Below, in pieces: positions 34,175-45,947 of a stretch of DNA of 64,000 nucleotides; the first letter of the stretch is position 1; each line of letters opens with the position of its first letter. Source of the stretch: Ophioderma brevispina (Eukaryota > Echinodermata > Ophiuroidea > Amphilepidida > Ophiodermatidae). The position numbers and the translations under genes are program-made. The DNA is taken from the NCBI GenBank assembly GCA_023653785.1, contig JAMKCH010005351.1:62001-126000 (forward strand), written 5' to 3'. A model generated the notes under the pieces. The model worked only from the letters and a program-made list of their open reading frames with translations. It did no database searches and was not told the DNA's origin.

Positions 34175-34532
34175 ATTAAAGGTGCAACGAGAGATTTAAA
34201 GTCATCCATATTTTCTGTGATACGTAGTGATTTCACATAGATTAGACACTCAATAGATCCCGTACCTTTTGTTTCGCTACAGACATAACTTAAAATGAAA
34301 ACAAAAGGCGATTTGTATATGCTTATATTTCGATAGAAAACATAGGCTGAATTTTGTATTTGCTCCTATAGGAAATTAGAAAGTTCACAATTTTTATACC
34401 AAAGAAACAGTTCTCAGCTTAATCCATTTACATGGGGATATATTTGATAAAAAGCTTTACACCAGTGGAAAAACCAGAATTTTCACTTTTTTAGGAACAC
34501 CTATTATTTGAAATCTCTTGTTGCACCTTTAA
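34175..34532. mobile_element. MITE family A, copy 3
   Basis: Best preserved ends of the family: ttaaaggtgcaacgagagat at the left and atctcttgttgcacctttaa at the right. TTAA is at both termini. Same orientation as copy 1. Confidence 0.8.
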
Positions 34533-34841
34533 CAAATTCTTATCTCTTGCACAAAGGGCATGCTGACTTGCTGCCTAGGTGGATCAAGCAAAGACCATGC
34601 AGCCCGTATCCACTGTTCAGGCAGGCTAGAAAAACTGACTCAATGCGACTTTCTGCTCTTTTCATCATGGCAGGTCAAATATGTATACATTTAAAACTTG
34701 GAATGTATGACAGAAAGTTCACATTGATTTATTCAGACAAATAATAGTTATTAATAATCAATCCATGCATCACTAATGTCAACGCTGAGACTCAGAATGC
34801 TATCAGCATTCAGAGGTTTGGAATTTTAGATATCTATCTTT

Positions 34842-35114
34842 CTATATAATGGCTACAGCTGAGATACTGTTCACCAAGCAGCGCCAAATGTCCCCGCCTG
34901 CCATTAAGCCGTGGATGCCAGACAGATCCCGCTGGACTTCTTGAGCAATCAAATCAATGTAACCAGGGTCACCCGGGCATGGCAACCTCCAACACATGAT
35001 GCCCGAGACAACCCGACCAATTGCACAATGACAGTGACCAGCAAATCGTGCTTGGCGCTGGGCTACAGAAGATGAAATTGGAGGGATATCTTCATATATC
35101 TGTGCCCTGGTCAC
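34842..35114 (-). pseudogene. Non-LTR retrotransposon C-terminal fragment
   Basis: The minus-strand frame reads IYEDIPPISSSVAQRQARFA, then GHCHCAIG, and later MAGGDIWRCLVN. The pattern of a short PPIS segment, RFAGHC, and a closing Asp-x-Trp-R is the region after the reverse transcriptase in several LINE clades. No reverse transcriptase is found next to it, and the usual basic linker between the motifs is changed. It is an isolated fragment. Confidence 0.6.
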
Positions 35115-35524
35115 ACGCTCATGCCAGCATATGTTTTGTACTCACATCTTGATTAGGCTAATGAAAAGAAATTGTTAGTTTCCCGTAGCCCGACCGCATC
35201 CGATTTTGCTTGCTGCTAGAAATTTTCATTATTTGAAAAATATTTCATTATTTATTGGTTTTAGCTCTTCATCCACAGCATTTGACCAAGAAACATTTCC
35301 TAAGCAATCAAACACATTTATCATTATGAAACAGTAAAAATGGTAGTTCCAAGGTCACTTTTCTCCCGACTTTTAATAAAAGTCGCATTATATTTAATTA
35401 CCCAAGTCGGCAAAGTAGGATGATGAAACTTGGTGGATGTGGTCAACATTCAGTGCCGAAAAAATTTAAGGTCATTTCAAGGTCATGCAGGGTCATCCAA
35501 TGTCAAATTATTGTATGGTCATGG

Positions 35525-35695
35525 TTTTTCAAAGTCTGATTTTGTCTTCAATAGGTTGCTTTCAGTCTTAATACATTTGCAGAGTATGTTAGGATACATG
35601 AACTTGTAACAAAAATGCACAAATCTTATTTTTGATAATTTTTTTTCTATTTTATAATTTATCAAATCACTGATAGTGCCATTAAGTGTATTTGT
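35525..35695. mobile_element. MITE family C, half copy
   Basis: Matches the reverse complement of the left half of 1127-1492 (ataggttgctttcagtctta; cagagtatgttaggatac) and ends aaatcactgatagtgccatt aa. The other half is missing. Confidence 0.6.
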
Positions 35696-36244
35696 TACTA
35701 TTGTTGATGTTCCAATTCACCGAAGTGCAATACTTAATTATTCAGAGATTTGTCACTTGTATTTAGGCAGCTATGCTCCATAAAAGCAAGAATAATGAAA
35801 GTTTTGAGAATAATGAAATTCTCCAAAATAATGACTAATGAAATTTTCACCTAGTGCCTCGTCGAAAACAATGGACTGGAAACTAACAATTTCATTTCAT
35901 TAGCCTTACCTTCAGTAGTATAATGTAGCCATTGACATTTGATCTTTTTCTGGTGTAATGGGGGATGAGGAAACAACTTTGAGGGACATTAAAATATCAT
36001 GAAATTCAAGCAAATTTTTGTCCCAAAGGTACCAACTTCAGATTTTTTTTAATGGGGGGGGGTGAGACACTTGTAAAATAGCTTTGGAAGTCAATTGCAC
36101 CAGGCCCCCAAGGCACTCCCACTACTTACAGAATATTTATGCTTGATTGCATTGATAGGATTGATTTCTTTAATAAGCCTGCTTTTTCAAAGGCTCAATT
36201 TCTCCGATTCGTGAGAATCGGAGAATCTATTTTCATAAAAATTC

Positions 36245-36420
36245 TCCTGAAAGGAATATGTAGTAGTAGTAGTAAATCCACAGTTTTAAATCCGGTTTTG
36301 TCCCCATGAACGAGGGTGGCCAGATTCACCTCACACTTGAAACAACCACCCTTACTCCCTCCTTCCACTTCACCCGATTCTCCTCAAATCAAGGGAGAAC
36401 ATTCTACAAGTTCTATACAT
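36245..36420 (-). mobile_element. RTE-type LINE 3' end fragment
   Basis: tagtagtagtagtaaatcca then aatccggttttgtccccatg and cttactccctccttccactt. It matches the 3' end of the LINE at 47872-48000, with the same three-base tail. Confidence 0.65.
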
Positions 36421-36429
36421 ACAAGAATC

Positions 36430-38070
36430 CATTGAGTCTTGCCATATATGCTTGCCAGAATCAAATTTGATTCCTGCAAAATGTGACAAAATTAAACCTT
36501 TTTAAGAGCAAATATATTGACTTTTTGTGACCAATAATTTCAACATTGACAAACTTAATTTGCAACAAAAAATCAGGCACAGTGGCTTATTTGAATACAA
36601 AATGAACCAAATGCTACTCTGCCAGGTAACAATTTCAGCACAAATTGCATTATATAATTTTTTAAAAAATCAAGAATGCAATACTGATATTACTGTTTTA
36701 GTCTAGACAATTATTAAAGGTCCCAAGAAATGAGATGATAAACCTGGTCCAAATCTTTACGGGGCATTCCATTCCAATAAACAGGGCCACAAAAAAGAAT
36801 ACACTACCAGTGACATCATTAGTGAAACTATTGATTATCAGTCAGTGCCATGAATAGATTCACACCAGTCACCTGGAATGTTCTATTACTCTCTGAAAAA
36901 TCAATAGTCACTAATGATGTCATCACCAACCCAAATATTGAATGCTTTCTTGCCCCTCCTTGTAGACTTGACACAAACCACATCAATTCTATTTGCATTT
37001 CCTGGGACCTTTAAACAGGAAAGATCTTACAAACTCACTGTAGCTCACGTACAACACATACAAACCACCTATGCTTTGACCACCCTTAAATACCGTATTG
37101 TTCTTAATCACTAATAAATCCCACTTTTTATACCCAAAATTCACTTCTGATACATGGCGTCTTTACACTCACACCTTCTCACAAAAGCCTAACACCATGC
37201 ACTGTAATTACATGCCTGTTGTACCAAAGCCTTATCTTACAGCTTTTCTTACCACATTTCCGAAAAAAAGTACTCCACGAATAACCCCCAAAGGTAGAAA
37301 TGAAATTGCTATGCGTGTACCATTCTACCAGAATGCTCAATGAATGGGTCTATTTTTGGTTTAAGATATTCATGAGTTAGACTAGAGTAAAAACTCTTTT
37401 ACGGAATAAAGCTGTACTATCATTTTAATCCTTTGATTCTTTTATAGAAGATTTCATACAAGGCTAATTTTGTGCAGTTTTACACAAAGAATTAACCTAT
37501 TTTAATACTGATCATACATGTTTGTGACACAATCAGATCCACTCTGGCCCGAGATATTATTTACAAAATTGTGACACAGACAGCACTGAAGAGCATGAAA
37601 GTATAAATAACAAAAGTGAATGGATATTCTTAAAGTTCTTAAATGTAATTCAGTACTGATGCAACAACAAGCAATTCTGTATCAAAATTTTCCCCCCAAA
37701 AAATAAAATTATGCATTTGCATAATTATATCAAAAACAACATAACAAATGCATTCAAATGAGTACAGACAAGCCCAGTCACATGTCAGTGGTCTTGAGAT
37801 GGCTTCCCAAACAACCACAAGTCATTTGGGAAGCCATCTCAAAAACTGACTTGTGTGTTATAACTTTTAATCTATACACATCTACTAATGTTGAAAAATA
37901 ATATAAAATCAATTCCTTCTACTTGACCCAAGTGATTCAGATTGTATCTTCTAAGGCAAGCCTAAAAACAAATTACTGTATTGGCGTAACCCAACCCACC
38001 CTAAAATTAGTCCCAAATTTAGACTTTTTTAATAACAAAAATAGAAATGAGATCAGTTAACAGAGTAAAT
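36430..38070. other. Intergenic sequence with hairpin repeat copy 2
   Basis: The hairpin family seen at 13165 occurs at 37785-37852 (cttgagatggcttcccaaa ... tttgggaagccatctcaa). A short dyad around 36795-36930 (gtgacatcattagtg ... cactaatgatgtcat) is also visible. No coding signature. Confidence 0.4.
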
Positions 38071-38073
38071 GAT

Positions 38074-38647
38074 ATTAAAGCAATAATGGCACATTTTTTT
38101 AAAAGCGCCCCCAATTTTCAAAAGTTGATATTTTGGCACAGTTATGTTGGTAATTGTCTAGGAAACTATACCTGCAAACGAGAATGCTAAGAACACTGCG
38201 TATTTATCAAAAATAAGCGATTCTTGTAAGTTAGAATTGGGATCCATAGATTGGACTTAACGGCAGAGGCTGGAAATGATACGTTTATGTCCATCCAGGA
38301 TGAAATAACGCCACCTCGAGAAGATAACCCTAACTGGACTTGCCGGCAACCAATAAAACAACTACTAGATGAGCGTAGACACGTACATGGTGCTATTTCC
38401 AGGCTATTTCACATTGGAAGGCCATTTCCAGCAGCCGTTGAATTATTATCGGGATCCCCGATAATAATTATTCTAATTACAAAATTCCTTCGTTGTGAGA
38501 CACAGACCATTTTTCGAGCTAAAACCATTCACAGGTATATTTCACTACACAATTACCAATGCAAAACCCCCTGTGTAAAAATCCTCTTTTTTTTTTGTGA
38601 AAAAAATTGGGGGGCGCTCGTCAAAAAAAGTGCTAATATTGCTTTAA
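38074..38647. mobile_element. TTAA-type MITE family G, intact copy
   Basis: 574 bp. It starts ttaaagcaataatggcacat and ends gtgctaatattgctttaa. The ends are inverted over about 100 bp (ttggtaattgtctagg / aattgtgtagtgaaa and tatacctg on both arms) with an internal dyad tcgggatccccgataataat. The 197-codon open frame across it has no protein family resemblance. Confidence 0.7.
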
Positions 38648-38899
38648 TTAGAACTCACAATCCGCACAAGATGGTACATCTTGTCAAATGGGAACCCCTA
38701 ACAACGGAAATATGTAGAATCACAATGACTGTGACCAGTGGTGGACATTCCATATCAACACTCTGCCATTTTGTAATCAAAACGAGGCTTGGATGGTGGG
38801 CAAAAAACCAAATCAAATCTGTTCAAAGGGAACTTGCCTTTTAAACTAGCCTGAATGAAATCGGCAGCTATTAAAAAATCCCTATCTACCGACCCATTT

Positions 38900-39526
38900 T
38901 TGTTCAGTCTCTTAAGCCAATACATAATTTGTTTGTAGGCCTTCTAAGTTAATCACAACAATTACTTTTTATCATTTACTTCGCCAAATAAACGTACACA
39001 TTTATAGTAACATGAACACATCATATATTGCATACCACTGTGTTAAACAAATTTAGCAAATTTGTCAATTTGAAACTGTGAAGAGTAGGCAATAACTTCC
39101 ATTAAGAGCTCAGCAGTAAATATGGCTGTATGAATCTTGCTTGGGCCTTTGAACTTAATAATTGTTAATTTTACAGGAACTTCAAATACGTCAGTCTATA
39201 ATGATTCAACAACTCACCGTATCTCCATGGACAGGCGCGTCAAGTTGTTGAATCGTTATCAACCCACGTTGATATCATTAGCGTGTTACCCCCGGCGCAG
39301 TGTTTACAGAAGTGTGTTTACGCGGTACGCTTAAGTGACGCACTGTTTGTCACCTTTGGAACTCCGAGTACGCGCTAATGACACCAGGTGTCAAACTGGC
39401 AAAGCAGCAATCTTGCAAAACTATTGCGTGGCTTTGATTTGCTCAAATATTTAACGAGGAAAGATTTCCGTGACTGGAACATTTTAGGATTATAGTGAGA
39501 ATAATTATGTTCCCGTCTTACCGATC
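38900..39526. other. Intergenic sequence, unassigned
   Basis: A dyad atgattcaacaact ... agttgttgaatcgt at about 39200-39258 is the only structure I see. No gene. Confidence 0.35.
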
Positions 39527-40495
39527 TACCGTAATTTTCGGATATAACAGCCGCCGGCTTATTACGTTGTTTTTCAAAGGCTTCAAGGTCCGCGGCTTAT
39601 ACCGAAGCGGCTTAACGTTGATGTCTGAAGTGTGAAACCCAAGATAAAAAAAATAAAATTAACGCGCCGACTCTTAAGACTCGGTTTTCTCAACTTTAGT
39701 GGTAATTATACTGTCGTAAGCTGATTCAAACTTCCCTTTTTTATGTTTAAGTGTTGTCCCCTTGATAACCATTGTATCACACACTTGAATGCTTAATCCA
39801 CACGAAGTACATTCAATCCATTAAAAGCTTCATCAGCGTAGCCTTTGTTGTGTTAAATGACGACACGTCAATCATTGACTTCCGATCGGCCCACTACAAT
39901 GGGTATTCTCACAACAACGGCTTGTGCTATTCACGGAAAGGGCTGACACCATTAAAATACAAATACCTCAAGATTCATTTTAACCTCTTTTGAGCTGTCA
40001 TAAAAGTTGGCTCACTCGCCCACAATGTATACACAATATTTTACCAACGAGGCTGGTTTAATTTCTAATCTTTAACGTTAATTTGGCCCCTTGACAATAC
40101 ACAGTATTTTGACAATAGTACAAACGTACCTGTAAGCATAATGGAATAGTCCGGTCATGTACCACCCTCCCGGTTTAATCACGTTGTGCCGGACTGTGAA
40201 CAGGTGTTTAGATTGAAGAGCCCTGGGAACCAGCCAAGCTCGCGTGTTCTGGGAATTCCCCCATGTCACGATGTATTGCGATAAAACATTCACAAAATCC
40301 CCACTTGCTCATTCAAGTGCAGTTTGACCGTCGCGTTTTACTTTGATCTCCACAGATTCCTAAATATTATTTATGTGATTTGTTCTGTAATTGAATTTTC
40401 TGTTATCTTTTTTTTTCTCTTCAATTTTTTTTTTTTAAAAACCAAATGAGTAAAATGTCAAGTATTAGTTTTGCGGCGAAAAGTGAAGCTGAGTT

Positions 40496-40606
40496 CGTGG
40501 CTCACACAGTCTGATCAGCGGTGATCAAGGAAGTTAAGCACAGTCGGGCCCGTTGGGCTTGGAGATGGGAGCCTCAACACCAGGTATTCTCCGGGTGAAT
40601 CTTTGT
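40496..40606 (+). rRNA. 5S rRNA-like sequence (pseudogene or 5S-derived SINE head)
   Basis: Resembles eukaryotic 5S rRNA in order: ctgatcagcggtgatcaagg, aagttaagcacagtcgggcc (box A and intermediate element region), ttggagatgggagcc (box C region) and ccgggtgaatctttgttttg at the end. Many substitutions and an extra few bases at cgttgggcttggaga argue against a working gene. It lies alone inside a TIR element rather than in a 5S array. Confidence 0.65.
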
Positions 40607-40929
40607 TTTGACTAATCCCTTCCAATCTATGATACTTTCTTGTTTTCCTAACCTAAAATTATTATTACACACACCTTGCCTGCTAAGTTTCTAACGAAAA
40701 GAGACAATTTTGTAACTTTTTCAGTTTTTTTTTCGCACGTTGTACTAATGGAACGTACGACTATTGGCACTCAACCTAAACCTTTAAGGAACTTGGGATT
40801 TTCTAACGGCCTATATCCAAATCGCCTATTCCTTTTTTAAATAAGTTATTTTGTAAGTTTTGTATTCCCAATTTTCTCTTACAATTTTATTAATTAGTTT
40901 AAATAAAATTTCATTTTTTTTTATTGGGT

Positions 40930-41440
40930 TACTCTATCAGTGATTCAGTTTATAGTTCTTACTTTTATTTATATTTCAGTTTATCTTTAGTCATTTTATA
41001 ACTTATTCATTTACCTTTACTGTATTAGTTTATATGTAATTACTTTATTTATATTTATTCAGTTTATACTTATTTTCAGTTTACATTTTTCAGTTTATAA
41101 TGACTTTATTCAGTGGTTCTCTATCAATTAGTTTCAGTTTTAGTTAAGTTTTATTTATATTTCAGTTTATATTTTTTCAGTTTATATTTATTCAGTTTAT
41201 ACTTATTCATTTACAGTTATGCAGTTTATAATTACTTTATTTAATTTGGTTATTGATAATTTATTCAGTTTAATTAATTTAACTTATATATTTGTTTTCC
41301 TTTGATATATTCAGTTTATACTTATTCCGTTTCACTTATTCAGTTTATATTAATTACGTTATATTTATCAGTTTATTATTCACTTTATATTTATTCCGTT
41401 GTTATATTGATAATTTATTCAGTTTAATTATATTTACTTA
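40930..41440. repeat. AT-rich minisatellite, unit like ttattcagtttata
   Basis: Dozens of imperfect units of 12-20 bp based on ttattcagtttatatttatt run from about 40930 to 41440, followed by a ctctctc pyrimidine stretch to about 41540. Within the 2.8 kb TIR element. Confidence 0.8.
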
Positions 41441-42349
41441 TATAATTATGTAACTGCTCTCTTTCTGTTCTCTCTCTCTCATTATCTCTTTAGTCCCTTT
41501 CTCCTCTCCTATCCTCTCTTCTTTCTCTTACTCCTCATCCTTATATCTATTTATCTACAGTAACTCACCCCACCGCAGGAAATGACTGAAGCGTGCGAAG
41601 AAGAACATGAAAGGACGCCTTTCTATATACGTTGGATTTGGGAATTGGCAACATTCATTACCGCCAAAATCTCGCAAAAGAGGAGTGGACATTCTCTTTT
41701 TTTTTCTTTTGTTATTTGACAAACACAGTCATCATCAATTAGATATGATAGATGCTGATAATGGTATTGTGCGATTGTTTCCCGTATCCAGAGCGTGGTC
41801 CCTTCGGGACGCGCTAGTTCTGTCTTACGAATTCAACAGGCCCCGTCTTCCTGGTAGTAAACGCTTTCCGCATGCGTAGCTTCCATGGGGATAGTGACTA
41901 GTCAAGGGCGCCGACAAACCAATATTGAGTCTCTTCTACATATTTATTATGACACATGATGCTGTACAAAAACTATAGCCCTGCCGCATGTGAAACATAC
42001 CTAAAATCATACGAACGAAGAGTTGACAGGGGAATATTTCGGCCGTATTTCTTGACTTTGCTTCCATGGATTGTCATGTTCAATGAAATATATTTATAAA
42101 AATATTTATAAAATATAACTGATCGCACTTGCGACATATACGGAAACTACTAAAATATTCTTATACACATGAATAATACTTGGTTTCTTCTATGTCCACG
42201 TTATACACATCGCTAAAGTCGGTCCGTCGCTGGTGGCGGCTTACTGGCGGTCGGCTTATACTTAAGTCTGAATCTATAATCCGGCGATTTCTAGGCCCTG
42301 CGGCTCTATACGCGCGCGCGGCATATATTCCGAAAATTACGGTAATAGT

Positions 42350-43420
42350 GTTCAAGAAGATTTTCGTTGTTGAAGGGATTCAAACATGTAGCAGAGTGGT
42401 TCATCACAAACTCAAGCCACTCTGCCTCCGATGCGTCCTCGCAAGTATTTTTCTCACACAACCACAACTCCACGAACGGCTCGAGCCTCGTGAGCAATTA
42501 GGAATGTGAAATTGAATATGCACATTTGTAAACAGTTATGATCCTATGATGATTTTTTAACAGTTTTTTGGGACTATGATATGTCATCCAAATTCCAATT
42601 TTTTGACCACAACATTTTAGAAAATTCCCTTTTCACAAATGCATTAATAAGCACAAAGCTTACCTTGCAAACTAGTATTTTTACTTACACATAGTAAGGA
42701 ATAAAGAGGTTGTTTTAGTAACATTTTCAGCTTTTAATGAAGTATTTTCAATTGCCAACACAGGGTAAAGATAAATATACTTCTTTGTCCAGACTTTTCT
42801 TTTTAAAGGAAATAAATGAAATTTTAAGCAGAGGAATATAAATGTCTTTATCGCAAAATTAGTTTTCCTCAATAGCCAAAAGGAGAAGGGCGCTTATGGA
42901 TTTCTCATTCATACTATTATTATGGCAATGTGTATTCTGGCTGTCATTTGGCATCATTTTTTTTGTAAGAATCAGATATCCATTCCTTGCTAAGATCTGA
43001 AGGACTAAAAAGCGCTCCGAATCGTGGAACTGTTCTGATGCCCTTGTACACCGCAGAAAACCCACATGATTTCTTCTACAGTCCAACCGCTAGAGCAATT
43101 TAACTTCATAATTGGAACCAGATTTTTTGTTGATATGTGAAGACAAGCAACCTGATATGAAAATCAGAACAATCTATACTCTACTTCATAAACATTCGAA
43201 GTACTAAAGTAAAATTAATCGATGTGCTGCGCAGTATTATCGCGTCTTACTACCAAACGCGCTGTTACGCTCTTAGGCGCAGTCCAATCGCGGGCAGTTG
43301 AAGACACAGCGCATAATGTCGAACAACACAATCCTCTTACAAGCTGATACATTCAAAATACGTCATATAAGCCAGACAAATACTGCAGGCTATTCTCATT
43401 GTGAGACTTGTGTGGAGTAG
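42350..43420. other. Intergenic sequence, nothing recognised
   Basis: No exon, repeat boundary or RNA gene can be supported here. Short overlapping open frames are treated as chance. Confidence 0.35.
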
Positions 43421-43426
43421 TTTATT
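43421..43426 (-). promoter_or_regulatory. Possible polyadenylation signal of acbd5-like gene
   Basis: AATAAA on the minus strand about 850 nt past the stop codon at 44278. It is the first such hexamer I noticed downstream; use is unproven. Confidence 0.25.
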
Positions 43427-44277
43427 GATTACTTGGTACTTCTAGGTTTACCGAGTATAGCCTTCAATGGAAGCAGATACATTTTGGAAGTGATGTCCAT
43501 TATCGTGTGAGCTAAGTGAAGTCTGCTGCTTTGTCACTTGAGTTTCACAAGTAGAACTAGAATTACAAGGTGCATAATTATGCCCCACTAACTTCTCATG
43601 ACGCGCTTACATGACCTATTGACCCTGCACGCTTTGATGTAGACTCCTCATGAGCACTCCTTCCGGCAAGTCTCTTTGAAATTCATCAGAATGTACCTAC
43701 TCACAACGTGAAAACATAAGTGGGGAGTTTTAACATTTTTTTGCGGAGACACGTATATGCCGGCACAATCCTGTCCAGACATTCTAGTCCCAAAGGACTC
43801 ATTTCATAGTCCCCCTTGAAATTTTTTGGTGAGGTAACATAAGGTGTCGCAGCTAGTGAAACTATATGTCAGCGGCTTTCAAATAGAAATAAGATCCATA
43901 CAGGCAAACTAGTGTACTATAAATGGCGCTATGAGATGATTTATGCTGGTGGTTTTTAGTTTTCCTGGTAATACATCAAATAATATTAAAAATATCAAAT
44001 TCTATATCACTGGGAATACACATTTCATAAATCCGCTGACATAATTTTCACACTTTCATTCCACAAAGTATAACTATTAATCATCCTAGAGAAAATTCAT
44101 CCCCAAGAAAGCCAGAAAAAAGAAGTCAAGTCATAGATTAATTACCGCTGTTGCCTATCCTTCTCATCTTCAATTCTTCAGCACTCCATTACAATCGCTT
44201 ATCAAATACAATTCAGTGACATCAAAGGAGATGTTTGATAGGGATTGCTGAATGGCACACAATTCCACATCAAAACG

Positions 44278-44476
44278 CTATGACTGGCGTCTTCGTCGAG
44301 ACAGGTACTTGAGTAGCCAGTGGACGACAAGTGGCCACACTAGAAGGAAGAAAACACTAGGCTTTGGGATAGTGGGCGGAATAGCCATCATAAGGGCTGT
44401 GACGTCTTGAGGACACCCTGCTGGCGCCCTCTGGGCCTCCTTCGGAATCGTCACGGTTCACCGGTCGGCTCTGTAC
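44278..44476 (-). CDS. acbd5: ACBD5/ACBD4-like: C-terminal membrane anchor exon
   Basis: Last coding exon. The final frame runs RAPAGCPQDVTALMMAIPPT, then a hydrophobic segment SVFFLLVWPLVVHWLLKYL and the basic tail SRRRRQS before TAG at 44278-44280. This is the tail anchor that targets ACBD4/ACBD5 to peroxisomal membranes, and the WP-x4-HWL-x-YL pattern is specific to the family. With the obvious acceptor (gtttttag, exon from 44476) the upstream phase 0 enters a different frame that would end early. A second acceptor, CAG at 44431-44433, starts the exon at 44430 exactly in frame but has a poor pyrimidine tract. So this is either a one-base error or use of the inner acceptor. Confidence 0.8.
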
Positions 44477-45417
44477 CTAAAAACAGATAGAGAAATATAT
44501 GGTAATGAGCAAAGTCACAGTAGTGGGTATGCTAAGGATTAGCACGATTTTGCAGCGATAAAAAAATGTGGAAATGCATTTGTTTAACTATCACATATGT
44601 GATAATTTTGTACAATTCCATATGACTGCTTTATTGAGAAAGCCACCACACAATAGTGAAAAATGAGTGATTTGAGGAAGTTTGTCATACTGTCTCCATC
44701 AATGGACATCCAGTAAAAAAAAAACAAAGAAAAAAAAAAAAAAAAAAAAGAAACGCATAACAGTCCAACATCTAACAATAAACAGATCTGATTGTGGTTT
44801 ACACTAGCACAGAATAAACAAAGATCTAATAATTGTTTGAGGTCAAACTGTATTGATCATAGGTCCACAATAGCACTACTTAAACTGGATATTCACCCAA
44901 GAAAGGCTTTTAATCTCAGTTGGAATTTGATATCGCACATATAGTAAATTAAAGATAAAAAATCAGTATAAAAACACTGCACTTGTCTTTAATCGCCCGA
45001 TTTCAAGCCATACCACTTGCAGGTTATGCTTTGGCATATGCGCGTGCCAGTATACAAAAATCTTATTTGATATTTTGCTCGATATTTGTATTAGAATTGG
45101 AATCTTGCAACCAAATGCAAACTTGAGATTTTGGTATCGAATCAAAGTGTTAAACATTTTTATCTATTATCCCATTAAGATTTATGGCCCATGGATGGTT
45201 TGAACTAATCCATTTCAGACAGTGTTGATTTTTCACTTGGGACTTCACAGTTGGGTAGTGGCTTCCAGTATATGACTTGCTCTATTTTTTTATTTGTTTA
45301 TGAACGTACAAAAGAATTCTACTTAGGATAGAAAGATATTTAAAAAAAATCAAGAAATGAAGACTGCATATGTGTCTAGATTTTCTTCTACTGTTTCAGC
45401 CTGGTCTATCACCTTAC

Positions 45418-45629
45418 CTGCTGTCTTGACAATGCCAACGCCTCTAATGTATTCAGCCTAATGAGCACACTATTCATGTCTCGTTGTAATCTCTCCAGTG
45501 CCGTTGAGATTTGTTCGCTGACATCACCCGGTAGTGGCGCCCCCTGTTTGCCTGGGCCTCTACCTCCTGAAGCCCCTCCTGAAGACCCAGTGTTTCTTCC
45601 ATCTGGTTCTGAACTCCCTCGACCTGACC
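45418..45629 (-). CDS. acbd5: ACBD5/ACBD4-like: Gly/Ser-rich and coiled-coil exon
   Basis: A 212 nt exon, phase 1 in, phase 0 out (acceptor gtacattcag, donor gtaagg on the minus strand). It encodes a Gly/Ser-rich stretch (SGRGSSEPDGRNTGSSGGAS, then GGRGPGKQGAPLPG) and an amphipathic helix DVSEQISTALERLQRDMNSV, then LIRLNTLEALALSRQQ. The helix matches the conserved coiled coil just before the membrane anchor in ACBD4/ACBD5 (QI...L.RLQ.DM.SVL.RL..LE.L). The exon is intact. A MITE lies only 38 bp upstream of its acceptor. Confidence 0.9.
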
Positions 45630-45667
45630 CTGAATGTACAGACAACCGTAAAGAAAACAATATTATA

Positions 45668-45947
45668 GGCTGGTATTCTGAAAGGGAGTCTAACTTTAGT
45701 CCGGGGTTTGAACCAGGGTTAGTCCTACATGAGTGGATCTTTTTTCCTTCCAACATACTCTAAAAATGTGCTATAACGGGTGAGGAAATTCCTCATGGAT
45801 GGGACGGAACAGCCCATCCATGAGGAATTTTCTCACCCCTTTTATTTAACTTTCACAGTATGTTGGAAGGAAAAAAGTCCACTCATGTAGGACTAACCCT
45901 GGTTTAAACCCAGGTTTAAAGTTAGTCTCCCTTTCAGAATACCAGCC
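45668..45947. mobile_element. Palindromic MITE family B, copy 2
   Basis: Starts ggctggtattctgaaaggga and ends tccctttcagaataccagcc. It is about 280 bp, flanked by TATA/TA. It lies in the acbd5-like intron directly next to the coiled-coil exon. Confidence 0.85.

Larger units (their letters stand above)
39527..42344. mobile_element. 2.8 kb TIR element carrying 5S-like and AT-repeat cargo
   Basis: The left end taccgtaattttcggatata, then ccgccggcttat, and the right end, whose reverse complement is taccgtaattttcggaatat, then gccgcgcgc, are inverted. TA flanks both sides. The type of end is seen in widespread animal DNA transposons, but I do not recognise a transposase inside. The interior holds a 5S rRNA-like stretch and a long AT-rich minisatellite. 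Confidence 0.6.

Noticed and set aside
38251..38844. 197-codon open frame on the plus strand
   Set aside because: It lies across MITE G and continues into its flank. The similarity to a minus-strand frame at 16596-16826 comes from the repeated DNA, not from a conserved protein.
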